Part shown: positions 1-12,603 of the stretch, piece after piece
Numbering within the stretch: the first letter of the stretch is position 1
How the letters are laid out: every line of letters begins with the position of its first letter
Assembly: GCA_963556255.1 (NCBI GenBank)
Contig: OY744607.1
Coordinates: 39,301,222-39,365,221 of the forward strand
DNA from: Allolobophora icterica
Taxonomy: Eukaryota; Annelida; Clitellata; Crassiclitellata; Lumbricidae
Direction: 5' to 3'
Length of the DNA: 64,000 nucleotides
The notes under the pieces: generated by a model
Seen by the model: the letters and a program-made list of their open reading frames with translations, nothing else
Database searches by the model: none
Told to the model about the DNA's origin: nothing
Position numbers and translations under genes: made by a program

Positions 1-495
1 CGATCCTAATCATAATCTGGTAAAGAAACTGCGATGCATGATGGGCTGTTGCTCAAATTATATTCAGCTCCGTTTTAATTAAGGTTATTAAGCCAACAAT
101 TAGACCTAAAGCCATGGCTGATATTTCTGCAGAATCAGTGTAGGTATAGTATAGGCCCTACAAGCTCGTATAGGAGTACAAACTCAGAAAAAAATCAGTA
201 GGTCTAATTAAACAAGAAATTGATTCGGAAAGCTGTTACCCGTATGATGGATCAGAAATAGTTTCATGCATAAATTTCCACAGAGAGGTGCAAAATTACC
301 ACTTGATTTTTTCTGAGTTTGTGGAGGGTTATCTTTGTCGATGGTTTTCTCAAGCACTGTCATAAATATTTAGAAATCTAGACTATATTGACTGCATGAC
401 TTAATAACTTCATTTTCCTATTTTATTTCTCAAGCATTTTCCATAGTTAATTTCAACAGATGTCATCATGGCGCAACACTCCATTCAGATCATCT
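1..495. other. No gene recognised (left edge)
   Basis: AT-rich sequence downstream of the IFI27-like terminal exon (which lies on the minus strand). It probably includes that gene's 3' untranslated region. I see no conserved exon or transposon end. Confidence 0.4.
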
Positions 496-788
496 TCATC
501 CTCTGCAGACTTTTCCCAAGGCTGCTCCGATGGCCGCTCCTGCCGAAGCCAGGCCTATCTTCGTGCCGACAGCGAGGCCTGCCGCTCCAACCGACTGAAG
601 CACCGCCACCGCACTGGTCGCTGCTACTCCTCCGCCACTTGCTATGGCCGATGCAGACATCCAGGAAGCAGCGACGCTACCCGCTGCTATGCCGCTAGCG
701 GTGAATCCAAGCGTCGATACAACGAGTGGCACGGTGACTGGTAGCGTCGCAGCACCAATGGTTACAACGGCCAACGTCGTCTTCCAAT
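496..788 (-). CDS. ISG12/IFI6-IFI27 family protein, terminal exon (partial)
   Basis: Members of the interferon-inducible 6/27 (ISG12) family are small glycine/alanine-rich proteins that insert in mitochondrial, ER or nuclear membranes. The exon encodes about 96 residues beginning WKTTLAVV and ending GKVCRG before a TGA at 498-496. The family signature is clear: GFTASGIAAGS, then a stretch of small residues, SGGGVAATSAVAVLQSVGAAG, and a last hydrophobic Gly/Ala helix. Three hydrophobic segments can be seen. The exon is preceded by a good acceptor (TATTATACAG, ending at 789), and its first two bases complete a split codon, so at least one upstream exon is needed. I could not find it in 790-1500; it may be further right or too short to recognise. 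The GC-rich exon stands out from its AT-rich surroundings. An open frame continues 5' to 864 but that part is read-through of the intron. Confidence 0.8.
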
Positions 789-1493
789 CTGTATAATACA
801 GTACGATTGCGAAGACGATTAAATGTGTAGTGTAGGCTGAACGGGTGTAAATATAAATGTACACGTTTTTCTACAGCGACCGTACCCTCGACCCGGGTCA
901 TTTCTCAATGAATTGATCGGGTGAGATATCCTACACCACTGGTGCCCATTTGAATGCATGGGTGCCACGCCATTTAAGGTCCTCGTATACGGAACATGCT
1001 AGCTCCAGATTCAAATCTCTGACATAAGCCACACAGTGTGAGAATTGGGGTTGAACATTTTATCCGTATTTTGCAAACTGATGTCAACGAAATTTGAAAG
1101 CAGCTGATTTCAACGCTAGCAGTTTTGCAAGTCAGACTCGAATCAAAATCAATTTCTCTGTTGAGTAAATTCAAAAATGCATACATGATACACCATGGAA
1201 ATTTCTTCTCTTTGTCAGAGACTCTGAGTCAAATAATGCTAAATCACACTAGCACAACTGAGGAATTGGAAAGGAGCCTCTGGGGTGTGCATTGAAGGCT
1301 TAACTGTGGGGTCCAAAGAATGACTATGGGGCCCTCCCCCAACAATTCCCACCTTGAAGCCACTATCTGTAAAGTGTAAACGAATAGGCACCTGTGCGCA
1401 CTGGCGACGATCTTGTTTCACAGGTGGGGGAGGGACATGGGACACTTTTGAGCTGATCTGGTCAAAAAAGAGGTGAAAAAAGAGGTGAAAAGA
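789..1493. other. Intergenic or intron of the IFI27-like gene
   Basis: Should contain or lead to the missing 5' exon(s) of the IFI27-like gene on the minus strand. I could not recognise one. A short purine-rich direct repeat (AAAAAAGAGGTG) lies at about 1465-1497. Confidence 0.35.
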
Positions 1494-1573
1494 GGTAGCC
1501 CATAATTTGGCACCGATGAGGGTCCCAAGCTTCCCAGCTTGGGACCCTCATCGGTGCCAAATTATGGGCTACC
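1494..1573. repeat. Perfect 38-nt inverted repeat (hairpin)
   Basis: Left arm 1494-1531 and right arm 1536-1573 are exact reverse complements, separated by only TCCC. The arms start GGTAGCCCATAATTTGG. No target duplication was found at the ends. Confidence 0.95.
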
Positions 1574-2595
1574 GCTTGGTGACAGAGATAAGAGTGTGCG
1601 TAAACAACGGCATTATACTGAGTCCACACAGCAGGCTCGATACTTCAATCTTTCGAATACTAGTTCTTAATCTGTGAAAAATTATCGGTGGCAGTGTGAC
1701 TTAAAATTAATGACTTCAGTCGATGGCTTGGCGACTGCATGGTAGCCTATAACGACTCAAAATTTAGATGTGGTTGACGGCTCGGTGCCTGGGACGAGGC
1801 ACGGCCGGGGCGGACCTGCTCAGAACCCCATGTAGGCCTACGCATTCTTATTAGGCTGATCATTGGGTGTGGAACAGGCCCCCGTAAGCCCATTTGAGTA
1901 ATCAGTGGGAGACGAAATTTAAAAAAGTCGACGCTGTGTATGCTGCAGTCCCAGATGATGAAATTCTACCAATCACAGCATACATTCAAAAGCAGTTAAC
2001 GTCTTCTATTATCTGTAGTTCCCGATATCTACATCCACTCACCCACCAACCTACCATGCTCCCCCTCAAAAAGAATCCTAAGTCGCCGGAAATGGCTTAT
2101 TCACAAGTGCGTATCAGCCAAAAAACAAAACAAGTACATTCACGTCCGATTTTCAGATTAAGATTATTAAGGGTCAAGCAGGCAGACGGGTACGTACAGC
2201 CTTACAGGGCATACCAACGACCTCTTAACGGGGACACCTCATATATAACTGGGGCATACAGCGTTTAGAATTCGAGTAGGCCTAATGGGAAACGCAAGTG
2301 AAAGAATCGGGACGTTATTTGTATGAGTATTTTATTACCAATTACTGCATAATTATTGCGTAACCATGTGGATAAATGCGTAGTTACCCATAACGAAGAA
2401 ATTGTAGATCTGCCAACAATGGAATCTTCACCGAAAAACCAGCGAAATTTGAACAGAAGTCTAACCGTGTTTAGATTCTTGCGCTTAGGCCAAATGTGAC
2501 GTGTAACCTAAATACATGTATGCCAGGTCTATTTGCATGCAGAATAGCACCGCCTACTATACTCAGCCGCGCCTTCGTTGGGCGTTCCGTAACCA
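1574..2595. other. No gene recognised
   Basis: Contains an open frame at 1894-2268 whose translation has no recognisable family, repeats or low-complexity bias. I treat it as chance. Confidence 0.35.
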
Positions 2596-2995
2596 AGTAA
2601 GTAAGTAAGTATTTTCTTTATTAACCGGTTGCAAGAGATTAGGCCTAGCACTCCAGTGTACATGCATAAAATAATACAATACATAATGCAACAGTTAAAA
2701 AACAACAGTAGGCCTATTACAATGAATATGAATATAGCATTCTTCCAATGAAATTTTTCCTCATGTTATTGTCCAGTGGATATTGTTTGCTGCTAAAACT
2801 GCCTTAGCCCAGCACCCGGCGTGTGTTGCTGTGGGTCCGACGATCTGAAACACCTCCCTCCCCGCTGAGGGCCAACTAATGACTGGCTGTTCCTCATCGG
2901 TCTCGCGTTCCCTAAAGACATTTCTGTTTCCCCGGAGCTTCTGCGCTGACAGTTATTCTGCGAGAGGCGCTTTATAAATTTCTAGATACGATACG
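2596..2995. mobile_element. LINE 3'-end fragments
   Basis: At 2596-2640 a GTAAGTAAGTAAG run followed by CTTTATT is the reverse complement of a LINE 3' end (AATAAAG then TTAC repeats) seen four more times in the window. At about 2840-2995 the plus strand resembles the last codons of a CR1-like reverse transcriptase (…EALYKFLDTIRY) with a GATAC-rich tail. Both pieces are short relics. Confidence 0.5.
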
Positions 2996-3755
2996 ATATT
3001 GACTATGCTGCACCATAATGGCTGCACCGAGCGACATCTAACTTACTATCAAGACTTTTAACACTGCACTGGACGAAAAACTGGATATTTAGCCTACGTC
3101 AAATAGACCTATGTTAACACGCGGCTATACCTACGTCATAATAGGCCATATATGTACCCCGATAGACTAATTGTACACGAAGCCACGCATATTGCTGGTA
3201 AGAGTCCGCACGGCTTGAGAGTGGGGGAGGGGCAGCAATACTAGAGGATCAGTAATTGAAACGTGCAATACGTACATATCGCCAAAAAGTTTGACTTTTT
3301 ACGTCAGCGAGACTTAACGAACAAATCGGGAGACCGAAAGTTTCCTCAACACCATCTGTTGAAAACTACGTTTTGGAAAACGGCCTCTGCTTCAATAACC
3401 TCTGACTTTTCCTTCCCAGCAGAACTCCCGGGCTTCTAGCCCAGGGGCTCATCCACAAAGGATGGATGTCCGCAAAAACTTACTGTTTGGACACCTACTC
3501 CGTTGTCTGCATTTGCGTACCCCCCCCGCCCCACGGGCAGCCGCACTCCAGCGGAGTCGTGAGGCCGCCTAGATCTGTTGATATTTCAGAGCTAACTGTG
3601 AAGGGTGACGGTACAGTCAACTTTAATAGGCCCCTACTGACGCGTCTGTCAATAGAACATTTCTTAGATCCCATACAATGCAGACAATCCGACTGACGTC
3701 GATGTTAAATACACAGGCTGTACTGATATAACTATCTCGTAGTACCAACTCTCGT
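2996..3755. other. No gene recognised
   Basis: No conserved exon seen. The open frame at 3466-3696 gives a proline- and cysteine-containing peptide of no known family. Confidence 0.3.
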
Positions 3756-3767
3756 GCTAGTTTTCAG

Positions 3768-4110
3768 TAGCATGATGTACGAATGCGAGACATGGGTGCT
3801 CACAAAAAGAGAGTGTTAGCATTCGAACGAAAACGCTATCGTAAGATTCTCAGAATAGGATGGACTCAGAAGGTCAGCAATGAAGAATTATTCAGAAGAA
3901 TCAATCTGACTGAAAATCTCATGCAAAAATTATAATTATCTAGAGAAAGCTGAGACTGTTCGGACATACCTGCAGAAGATGATTGAAGGATGGTGCGGAG
4001 CAAGTCTCCAGGAACTTAGCCACTCGGCAATGGACAGAACGGAGTGGAGAGAGAGACATTGTAAGGAAGGCATCAGGCACCTACGGGCGCTGAGCCCATG
4101 GTTATTGAAT
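3768..4110 (+). pseudogene. RTE/I-type LINE reverse transcriptase C-terminal fragment
   Basis: Two frames on the plus strand give the typical end of a non-LTR polyprotein: YECETWVLTKREC, then after a stop and a frame change FERKRYRKILRIGWTQKVSNE, then after another break MIEGWCGASLQELS…DRTEWRER. The Y-x-C-E-T-W motif and the R-K-I-L-R-I-x-W-T block belong to the post-RT thumb/connection region of these elements. Multiple stops and frameshifts show it is dead. No 3' tail was identified. Confidence 0.7.
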
Positions 4111-4548
4111 GAAAAATGGTTGCTGTAGACGTTGATGTCGCCCTCCTGCTTTACCCAGGTTTGGGACTGGCACCACCCGAAAACAGCAGTGGTGGAGTTA
4201 AATATTGCGGATGTCCGCATTGTGCATAACCCTCTGTGTCCGCATTTGGGAGACCTCTACCTCCCGGCCCCTCGTACCGACGTCCTTTACGGACGACCCC
4301 AACAGTCCTCGTGGTTTCTGGCTCAATTCTATGATACAGAAGTCCAAGACAAGTGGTGCCGGCTGCAGCAGCAATATTGCCAACATACACGTGCAGGCTG
4401 TGCATGGCAACATCTCACAGATACAAGGGTAGGCTAGTTACACTTCAAGATCATAGCAACGCCTTTTCACTATCAATGCCTTACAATCACCGTGTCGTAA
4501 CGCACAAGATGACCATTTGAATATGGCTTCAGAATGCTTATCCCTTCT

Positions 4549-4676
<128 letters not shown>

Positions 4677-4952
4677 ATCGGAGCCTGCATAGCCGCGTCG
4701 GTAGCACGTCGTGACTGCGTTCAACGGCATCAGCTCGCATTCCAATTCCAAGGTAACATACAAATGCACTGGTTTCCAACCGCATAGATTACTGTAATTC
4801 GCTTCTTACTAATATCAGTAAGTCAAACATGCCGAGGCAGTAAAGCTGCAGAGAGTTCAGAACTCTGGCTATAGATCTGCTGTAACTATATACGTCCAAA
4901 TTTGAGCTTCTGTGCTTAAATCTTTTTACAAAGTCGGCCACTGGTGTCTCTG

Positions 4953-4953
<1 letters not shown>

Positions 4954-4994
<41 letters not shown>

Positions 4995-5018
4995 ATATAT
5001 ATATATATATATCAATAT
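4954..5018. repeat. (AT)n microsatellite with ATC interruptions
   Basis: AT dinucleotides broken twice by CA. Confidence 0.95.
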
Positions 5019-5155
5019 GTTTTTATTGCAACCAAAACAAAACAAACAGAAACAACAGAGAAGAAACCCAGTTAACAGGCGAGGTATAATATTCATTTAC
5101 AATTATTTAATTGCTGACATTTTCCGCGTTGTTATACTCAGGAATGGGAACAAAT

Positions 5156-5452
<297 letters not shown>

Positions 5453-6329
5453 ATCGGTTTTCACTTCGATCTATGGGGTCTTAAATCTGGAATAATATAC
5501 CACTGAACGTTCGAAATGTTGCTACACTTGGACTATTTAAAAACGGACGGGGAAGTTACTTTAAAGCCAAGGTGCCTATAGTGAAGAAATATATACAATT
5601 AATTAAAGTTAAATGATTTTGCCTGATTCGTGACAATATTGCTGATGTAAAGTTGTTAAATTGATCCTTGGCTATGTTTACACTGCGTTTTGATTAATAT
5701 GCTTTACTGTTCTTTTTCGTTTTATGATCTTCTCAACTAGGCTATGTGTTATCGCTAATAATATTAGACCCGCCATCATTATGTAATTTTAATATGGGTA
5801 ATCATAAGTTAGCGGGGCCTATGCAACGACCTCTTATGTAGGCCTATACATAATAGTAATAATAATAATATAATATTTATTCTTTAATTAAGCGCCTGCA
5901 AACGCACTGCGCTGTACAAGTAGGCCCTACATGTTATGCGATAAATCTTATAACTACTAACAGAACAGACAGCCTGCAATACACGGCGCAAATTGCAGCC
6001 TACAAAGCATGTCCGCCTATGGGACTCGATCTCTGTACCTCTCGCACTCTACGCCAGATGTTATCCAATGCATCGAATTGTTAATATGAAATGACGTCAT
6101 TGCGATGTTGCTTAGTTACACGATACACCGCACATTAGACCCTGTGACATTGTTATGGCCAGTGAAAACGTCTGCATCTAAATTTCTAAATTTGATAGTT
6201 TTTAAATACCTCCTTGTTTCAACCACGAAAAGGTCAGTGAGGTGATTGCCTAAAACCGTTTTAAAAGCAGTACCGGTAGTTAAACATTTGCATACTAAAT
6301 GTGTTCTTTGGTAACTGTTGATGATGATA
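5453..6329. other. No gene recognised; LINE 3'-end scrap at about 5850-5925
   Basis: The stretch TTTATTCTTTAATTAAGCGCCTGCAAACGC resembles the 3' end at 46640-46670. The rest is unassigned AT-rich sequence. Confidence 0.35.
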
Positions 6330-7290
6330 TTCTTTATTGTTTATGAAGTAAACACATGCTGACAAACCGCAGCATGGAACAAAGTTAGGTAAGTAAGTAA
6401 GTAAGTAAGTATATCCTTTATTAATCCAACTGCTAACCGCATTTTGGTTTACACATGTAGGGCCTATATCACGTCCAGGTTAAAGTACTAAGGCCTATAT
6501 TCCGGTGAAAATCATCCTAATTATGAAAGATTTACGAGCCAGACTGTCAGCAGTCGGGAGAACCCGATTATGAACACGGGGTCTCAAAGTATAACCAGTA
6601 TGCTTAACAGAGGGTAATAGCACATGGAGCACATGTGTAGCAGGGCATGTTTTAAGGAAAATTTATCACTGCACATTGCAAGCGCCAGAACGCATAAAAA
6701 TCATAAAATAGTTATGAATTACAATTCTTTTCATGCACAAACAGCAGTTAACAGCCTTTCATCACTGCACATTTTGTGTATCATTGCACGTTAAAACAAT
6801 CCCTGATGTGTAGGACATGTAAGGACGGCGGTGAAAAGTTTAGAATCAGCAGTTCGGATCAGTTGCTCGAATCTAGGGTAGTCCACAGGAAGATATAACC
6901 AGCTTTAATCAGGTAGAGTTTTGAGCAGTAGATAATGCTGAATACAGTGTTCGGGAAATAAAGTCTATTGTATTTAACTGGAAGACAGTACTGATGATTC
7001 TGGGGAAGTAATGGTTATACAGTTTTAGACTGATAGTAAAAGAGGCCAAAGGACGTGATGTTGATTGTTCTTAATATGTGTAAATAATCGGCAATCAACA
7101 GAAGTCGCAAGGTCAGCTATAGTCAGTTGTTCTTCGTTGACAAGTCTCATTCTCCGCAACCTCCTGATGAAACGATCTAATCTTAAACGATCAGATGAAG
7201 AGGCTAATCCCCGCCACGCTTGGATAGCATACAGGAGTATGGCCAGTGTTGTTGCTCTTGTAACTTCTCGGAGCATCACTGGAGAGTCGG
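6330..7290 (-). mobile_element. LINE 3' region (minus strand) with a nested second LINE end
   Basis: A minus-strand frame at 7025-7279 reads as the end of a non-LTR reverse transcriptase (LYAIQAWRGLASSSDR, then FIRRLRRM, then NNQHHVLWPLL). The sequence between it and 6330 matches another copy at 28207-28400: ACTGGAAGACAGTACTG and GACAAACCGCAGCATGGAACAAAG are shared. In this copy the match is interrupted from about 6389 to 6893 by a different LINE end beginning with GTAAG repeats at 6389-6411, so one element has inserted into another. Confidence 0.65.
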
Positions 7291-7478
7291 CGATGTTTTA
7301 GCAGGCCTACTCTTAAAGCATATATAGTGATCTAACACAAGTTGCTGGGGTTGCGCTAACATGGGCCTTCGCTTTGAGATTACTAGATATGTAGACTCCA
7401 TGAATGTTCATGGAGTCGACTTTGGTTCATGGAGTCGACTTTGGTCAGTTCTTTCTGAGGTTGTGGAATGGTTTTGCA

Positions 7479-7519
<41 letters not shown>
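7479..7519. repeat. (AT)n microsatellite
   Basis: About 19 AT units. Confidence 0.95.
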
Positions 7520-7522
<3 letters not shown>

Positions 7523-7721
7523 GTATACTTAGTTACAGGCTACAGCTACTAGTGCTAACTCTCCAAATCTGGCATTTTCTAAGTTTATTTTGTTAGTCGC
7601 TTGATATTTTCGCTTAGTTAATTGTCTTTTATGACGCACATGTTTGATCTACCGTATCTTAACTGGCTGCAGATTGAATAGGCCTACAGTTTGCGTATTG
7701 TTAAGTTTCTAATGTAACAAT

Positions 7722-7950
7722 CAGTCTTGTTGTCAAGACCTTAAACCTCAAGACCAAGACCTTGAACCTCAAGACCAAGACCAAGACTTTGAACCTCAAA
7801 ACCAAGACTTTGAACATCAAGACCAAGACCAAGACCTTGAACCTCAAGACCAAACCAAGACCTTGAACCTCAAGACCAAGACCTTGAACCTCAAGACCAA
7901 GACTTTGAAACTCAAAACCAAAACCGAGAAAAATACCAAAAAATCACAAC
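7722..7950. repeat. GACCAAGAC minisatellite element, copy 1
   Basis: Tandem units built from CTTGAACCTCAAGACCAAGA. One end carries CAGTCTTGTTGTC and the other ATCACAACCATATCC. Both ends recur at 37355-37565, so the tandem block sits inside a larger mobile unit. Confidence 0.75.
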
Positions 7951-8448
7951 CATATCCAGACTTCTATTCTTTACTAAAAAATTGTCAAGTCGGACTACTC
8001 GCTATTTTTAATTAAAACATGAATCTTGTAATTTATTCAAACAAAACAACTCCAAATGCAGACTGCAGAGAATTCCGAATTCGTATTTACAAAAGTCTCA
8101 TGCGAAATGTTATTCCATATGCCTGTTGCATTTTATAAAAACGAATTCGTTCAGAATTTTCTGACCAAGACATGACCTGTGGAGGCTGTGGAGCCTCATA
8201 AAATTTCTGCCATGTGAAAAATACGTTCTACAGTGCAGAATTCACTGGCACACAGAGCAGCTTTTCAAGTACCGGATGTAAATGTACAAATTGTGAGTCT
8301 GTTTGAAATCATTCCATGGTAAATAACAGGAAGTCAAAATGAATGTCCAAAACAACAGTAAAGCCTCACTCACACCGTGTAAATACTAAAGCAATTGTAT
8401 TAGTAATTATTGGATACATCCTTGCGTTTTGTTAAATGACTGTTCATA
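7951..8448. other. No gene recognised
   Basis: Sequence between two GACCAAGAC elements; nothing conserved was seen. Confidence 0.3.
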
Positions 8449-8620
8449 TTGTCAAAAGTCTTGGTCTTGGAAAACCAAGACCAAGACTTTGAGCCTCAAG
8501 ACCAACACCTTGAACCTCAAGACCAAGACTTTTTGTCTCAAGACCAAGACTATTAAAAACGAACTCGAGTGCACTCGAGACCAAGACCTTGGTCTCGAGG
8601 ACAACAAGACTGGTAACAAT
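8449..8620. repeat. GACCAAGAC minisatellite element, copy 2
   Basis: Same unit as copy 1. It ends in an inverted CTCGAGACCAAGACCTTGG block followed by ACAACAAGACTGG, shared with the 35890 copy. Confidence 0.75.
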
Positions 8621-9334
8621 ATGAACATTTTTTATCTCTGGTAGGGCCTAGCAAAATGTTGAATGCTATAGTATAGTCAGTAAATTATTATAATTATAAT
8701 AACATATAGTTGCTAACTTGCCACTTTCGATCAATAAAAATGACCTCTACCAATTCCTACTTAAAATTATAACAGTTATGATCAATGTTGAGTTGGTCTG
8801 CTGTCCGGGTTCCATTTTGACTCTAGTTAGCTGTTAGCCTACGCCACTGGTGATGTGATAGGTCTACAGAGCACCGAAGCGGATAGCCTCAGGAACCAGG
8901 CCGGTACCCCAGTTGGTCCTTAATTTCACTGTATGGTGATATTAAAGACGCAGGACTCAGTGATAAAGTGAGTGTTCTTGTTTACTGTTAGTTTGCTAGC
9001 GGGAATTGTATAGGAGTTATAATTTTATTGGTCGACGTTTGTGCAAAGAAGGTGTTTAGTTCTTCAGCTGTAATTTTACTATTCGGAGTCTGCTTCGTTC
9101 TTCTGTTGCCTGTTAGGATATTGACTTTCGCCCATAGTTCTTTAAGCTACCCGGTTTGTTCAGTACTTATTAGACCGGCATTGTTTTGGCGTTGGGTGCA
9201 TTTACTTATTCTGGAACGACGGTTGAGGCTGCATCTATGTGTCCAGCTTGTACGAGTTTATTTTTAGTCTTAAGTAGATTCTTGATTTCGGGTGTACAGA
9301 AGGACGGGTCTGCTGACGTGATTATAGTTATCAT
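8621..9334. other. No gene recognised
   Basis: Holds an open frame at 9028-9267 with a hydrophobic translation but a non-ATG start and no family resemblance. Not supported as a gene. Confidence 0.3.
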
Positions 9335-11855
9335 AGTTCTTTAGTTGATGTGTTCTTTACTTAAAATAGTTCTTCAGTTCAGATGTGTTCCTAAGTTAAG
9401 ATGGTTCTTTAGTTAAGATGTGTTCTTAAGTTAAGATGGTTCTTTAGTTAAGATATGTTCTTTAGATATGTTTAGTTAAGATAGTTCTTTAGTTAAGATG
9501 TGGTCCTTAATTAAGATAGCTCTTTAGTTTAGACGTGTTCTTTAGTTGTGTTCTTCAATTAAGATAGATCGTAAGTTAAGCTGTGATCTTTAGATAATAT
9601 AGTTCTTTAGCTTAAATGTGTTCTTTAGTTAAGGTACTGTAGTTAAGGTAGTTCTTTAGTTTAGATGTGTTCTTTAGTTAATAGTTTAGATGTGCTCTTT
9701 AGTTAAGATAGTTCTTTAGCTTAGATGTGTTCTTTAGTTAAAACGGTTCTTTAGTTTACATATGTTGCTTAGTTAAGACAATTGCTTTAAGATGTGTTCT
9801 TTAGTTAAGATGTGTTTTTAGTTAAGATGTCTTAGTTAACATAGTTCTTTACTTAAGATATTTTCTTAAGTTAAGATAGTTTAGTACTAGTTTAGATGTG
9901 TTCTTTAATTAAGATATGTTCTTTAATTAAGATGTGTTCTTTAGTTTAGATGTGTTCACTGGTTAAGATAGTTCTTTAGTTTAGATGTGTTCGTTAGTTA
10001 AGATGTGTTGTCTAGTTAAGATACATGTAGTTCTTTAGTTTAGATGTGTCTTTTTTAGTTAAGATGGTTCTATAGTTTAGATGTGTTTCTTAGTTAAGAC
10101 AGTTGTTAAAGTTAAGATGTGTTCTTTAGTTAAGATAGTTCTTTACATAAGATGTGTTCTTTAGTTAAGATAGTTTTGTTTATTTTATATTAAAATATGT
10201 TTGTCAGTTAAGATGTGTTCTTTAGCTAAGAAGTGTTCTATAGTTAAGATAATGTTCTTTAGTTTAGATGTGTTCTCTAGTTAAGATACTTCTTTAGTTT
10301 AGATGTGTTTTTAGTTCATAGTTCTGTTCAGTTTAGATGTGTACTTTAGCTAAGATGGTTCTTTAGCTTAGATGTGTGTTCTATTAAGAAAGTTCTTCAC
10401 TTAAGATGTGTTCTTTAGGTAAGATATGTTTTTTAGTTTAGATGTGTTATTTAGTTAAGATAGTTCTTTAGTTTAGATGTGTTCTTTAGTTAAGGTGTGT
10501 TCTTTAGTTAAGATATGTTCTTTACTTTAGATGTGTTCTGTAGTTAAGATATCTTTTTAGTTTAATGCTTTTAGTTAAGATAGTTCTTCAGTTTAGATGT
10601 GTTATTTAGTTAAGATGGTTCTTTAGCTTAGATGTGTTTTAGTTAAGATAGTTCTTTAGGTAGGATGTGTTCTTTAGTTAAGATAGTTCTTTACTTAAGG
10701 CGTGTTATTTAGTTAAGGTGGGTTCTTTAGTTAAGATAGCTCTTTAGTTCAGATGTTCTTTATTTGATATTGTTCTTCAGGTCAGGTAGTTATTTAGCTT
10801 AGATGTATTCTTCAATTAAGATGTGTTTCTTAGTTAATATAGTTCTTTAGTTAAAGTGTGTTCTTGAGTGAAGAGAGTTCTTTAGTTAAGAACTTAAGAT
10901 GTATTCTTTACTTAAGATAGTTCTTTAGTTTTGATGTGTTGTTTAGTTAAGTTCGTTCTTTTAGTTTTAATAAGGTATGTTCTGTAGTTAAGATGTATTT
11001 TTTAGTTGAGATATGTTCTTTAGTTTAGATGTGTTGTCTAGTTAAGAGAGTTATTTAGTTAAGATATGTTCTTTAGTTAAGCTAGTATGCGTTGTTCAGT
11101 TAAGATGTTCTTTAGTTTAGATATGTTCTCTGGTTAAGACTGTTCTTTAATGTCAATGTGTTCATTAGTTAAGATAGGTCTTTAGTTTATATGTGTCCTT
11201 TAGTTAAGTTGTGTTCTTTTATTAAGATAGTTCTTGAGTTTAGATGTGTTCTTTAGTTTAGATGTTTTCCTTAGTTAAGATAGTTCTTTAGTTAAGGGTG
11301 GTCTTTAGTTAAGATTGTTCTTTAGTTAAAATGTGTTCTTTAGTTAAAATGTTTTTAGTGAGGATAATTCTTTAGTTTAGATGTGTTCTTTAGTTAAGAT
11401 AGTTCTTTAGTTTAAATGTGTTCTTTAGTTAAGGTATGGTAGTTCTTTAGTTAAGATATGTTCTTTAGTTAAGATAGTTCTTTTGTTTAGATGTGTTCTT
11501 TAGTTAATATAGTTCTTTAGTTTAGATGAGTTCCTTAGTTAAGGTAGGTCTTTAGTTTATATGTGTCCTTTAGTTAAGGTGTGTTCTTTCATTAAGATAA
11601 TTCTTTAGTTTAGATGTGTTCTTCAGTTTAGATGTTTTCCTTAGTTAAGATAGTTCTTTAGTTAAGGTGTGTTCTTTAGTTAAGTTCTTTAGTTAAGATG
11701 TGTTCTTTAGTCATGATGTTTCTTTAGTTAGGATAATTCTTTAGTTTAGATGTCTTCTTTAGTCAAGAAAGTTCTTTACTTTAAATGTGTTCTTTAGTTA
11801 TGATATGGTAGTTCTTTAGACTTTAAGATCTGTTCTTTAGTCAAGATAGTTCTTT
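9335..11855 (+). repeat. 18-bp-type minisatellite array (TTCTTTAGTTAAGAT)
   Basis: About 2.5 kb of degenerate tandem units alternating roughly as TTCTTTAGTTTAGATGTG and TTCTTTAGTTAAGATAG (17-19 bp each, about 140 units). There are no long open frames. The reverse complement of the same unit fills most of 37840-42360. Confidence 0.95.
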
Positions 11856-12467
11856 AGGGGCAAGGAAATGCCAGACGGCTCATCATGCACCTGTTGGCCT
11901 TAGAGGCTCCGAGAGTCACCAAGTAGGACGCGGAGGTGCCGTCCCTTGCTCTTATAGCTAACTTCGCCACTGGACAATACGATTGCCGTCAGCATAATGA
12001 GGCTACTGTACAAAAATGAAATCAGTGTAAACATAAAGTGACCCTCTCCCTATGACCAGACATACATGTCAATCAGTCTTGTCTCTTAGCCAGTCGGTAA
12101 AGCGGTTCATTATTCATCAGTAAACCTCAATAATAGTAGTCCAATAGTTTCGAGTTGCAGAGTGGCCCTGCAACTTTAATAAGTCTGCAGGCCCACTGTT
12201 CGACAAAGACCGAATATAGCATTCGATAACAGCAAGCATTCGATATAAGCAGGTTCGATAAAGCAGAGCTATGTTTGTATGTGTTTGCATTGATTGTGGT
12301 CGGGCAATTTACTGTTGTTCGATACAACCGCAAGTTCGAAATACCGAAGTTTGATATACCGAAGTTCTGCTGTATACTGTGGCCATTTAGCACTTCTGGG
12401 GGTTATAATCTAAATCTAGTGCCTTGATGCATCAAAACTATATTTTACACGTGTTAAGTGCACTTAA
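11856..12467. other. No gene recognised
   Basis: Unique-looking sequence after the minisatellite. The minus-strand open frame at 12127-12393 has no family features. Confidence 0.3.
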
Positions 12468-12603
12468 GGAGGTTAGTAGCATGTCACCGACCAAAGAAGT
12501 TAGTGGCCTGTCATAGACCAAGGAGGTTAGTAATCTGTTACAGACCAAGAAGGTTAGTAGCCTGTCACAGACCATGGACATTAGTAGCCTGCCACAGACC
12601 AAG
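12468..12603. repeat. 27-bp tandem repeat, about 5 copies
   Basis: Unit AAGGAGGTTAGTAGC followed by CTGTCACAGACC, with a few substitutions per copy. The period is a multiple of three, which explains the open frames on both strands. Confidence 0.85.

Noticed and set aside
1894..2268. 124-codon open frame as a gene
   Set aside because: No domain, no repeats, no splice or family support; length is within chance for this window.
9028..9267. Small hydrophobic protein
   Set aside because: Non-ATG start, no family features, and it lies directly beside a minisatellite.
9335..11855. CRISPR-like array
   Set aside because: Units are contiguous and degenerate with no unique spacers, in animal DNA.
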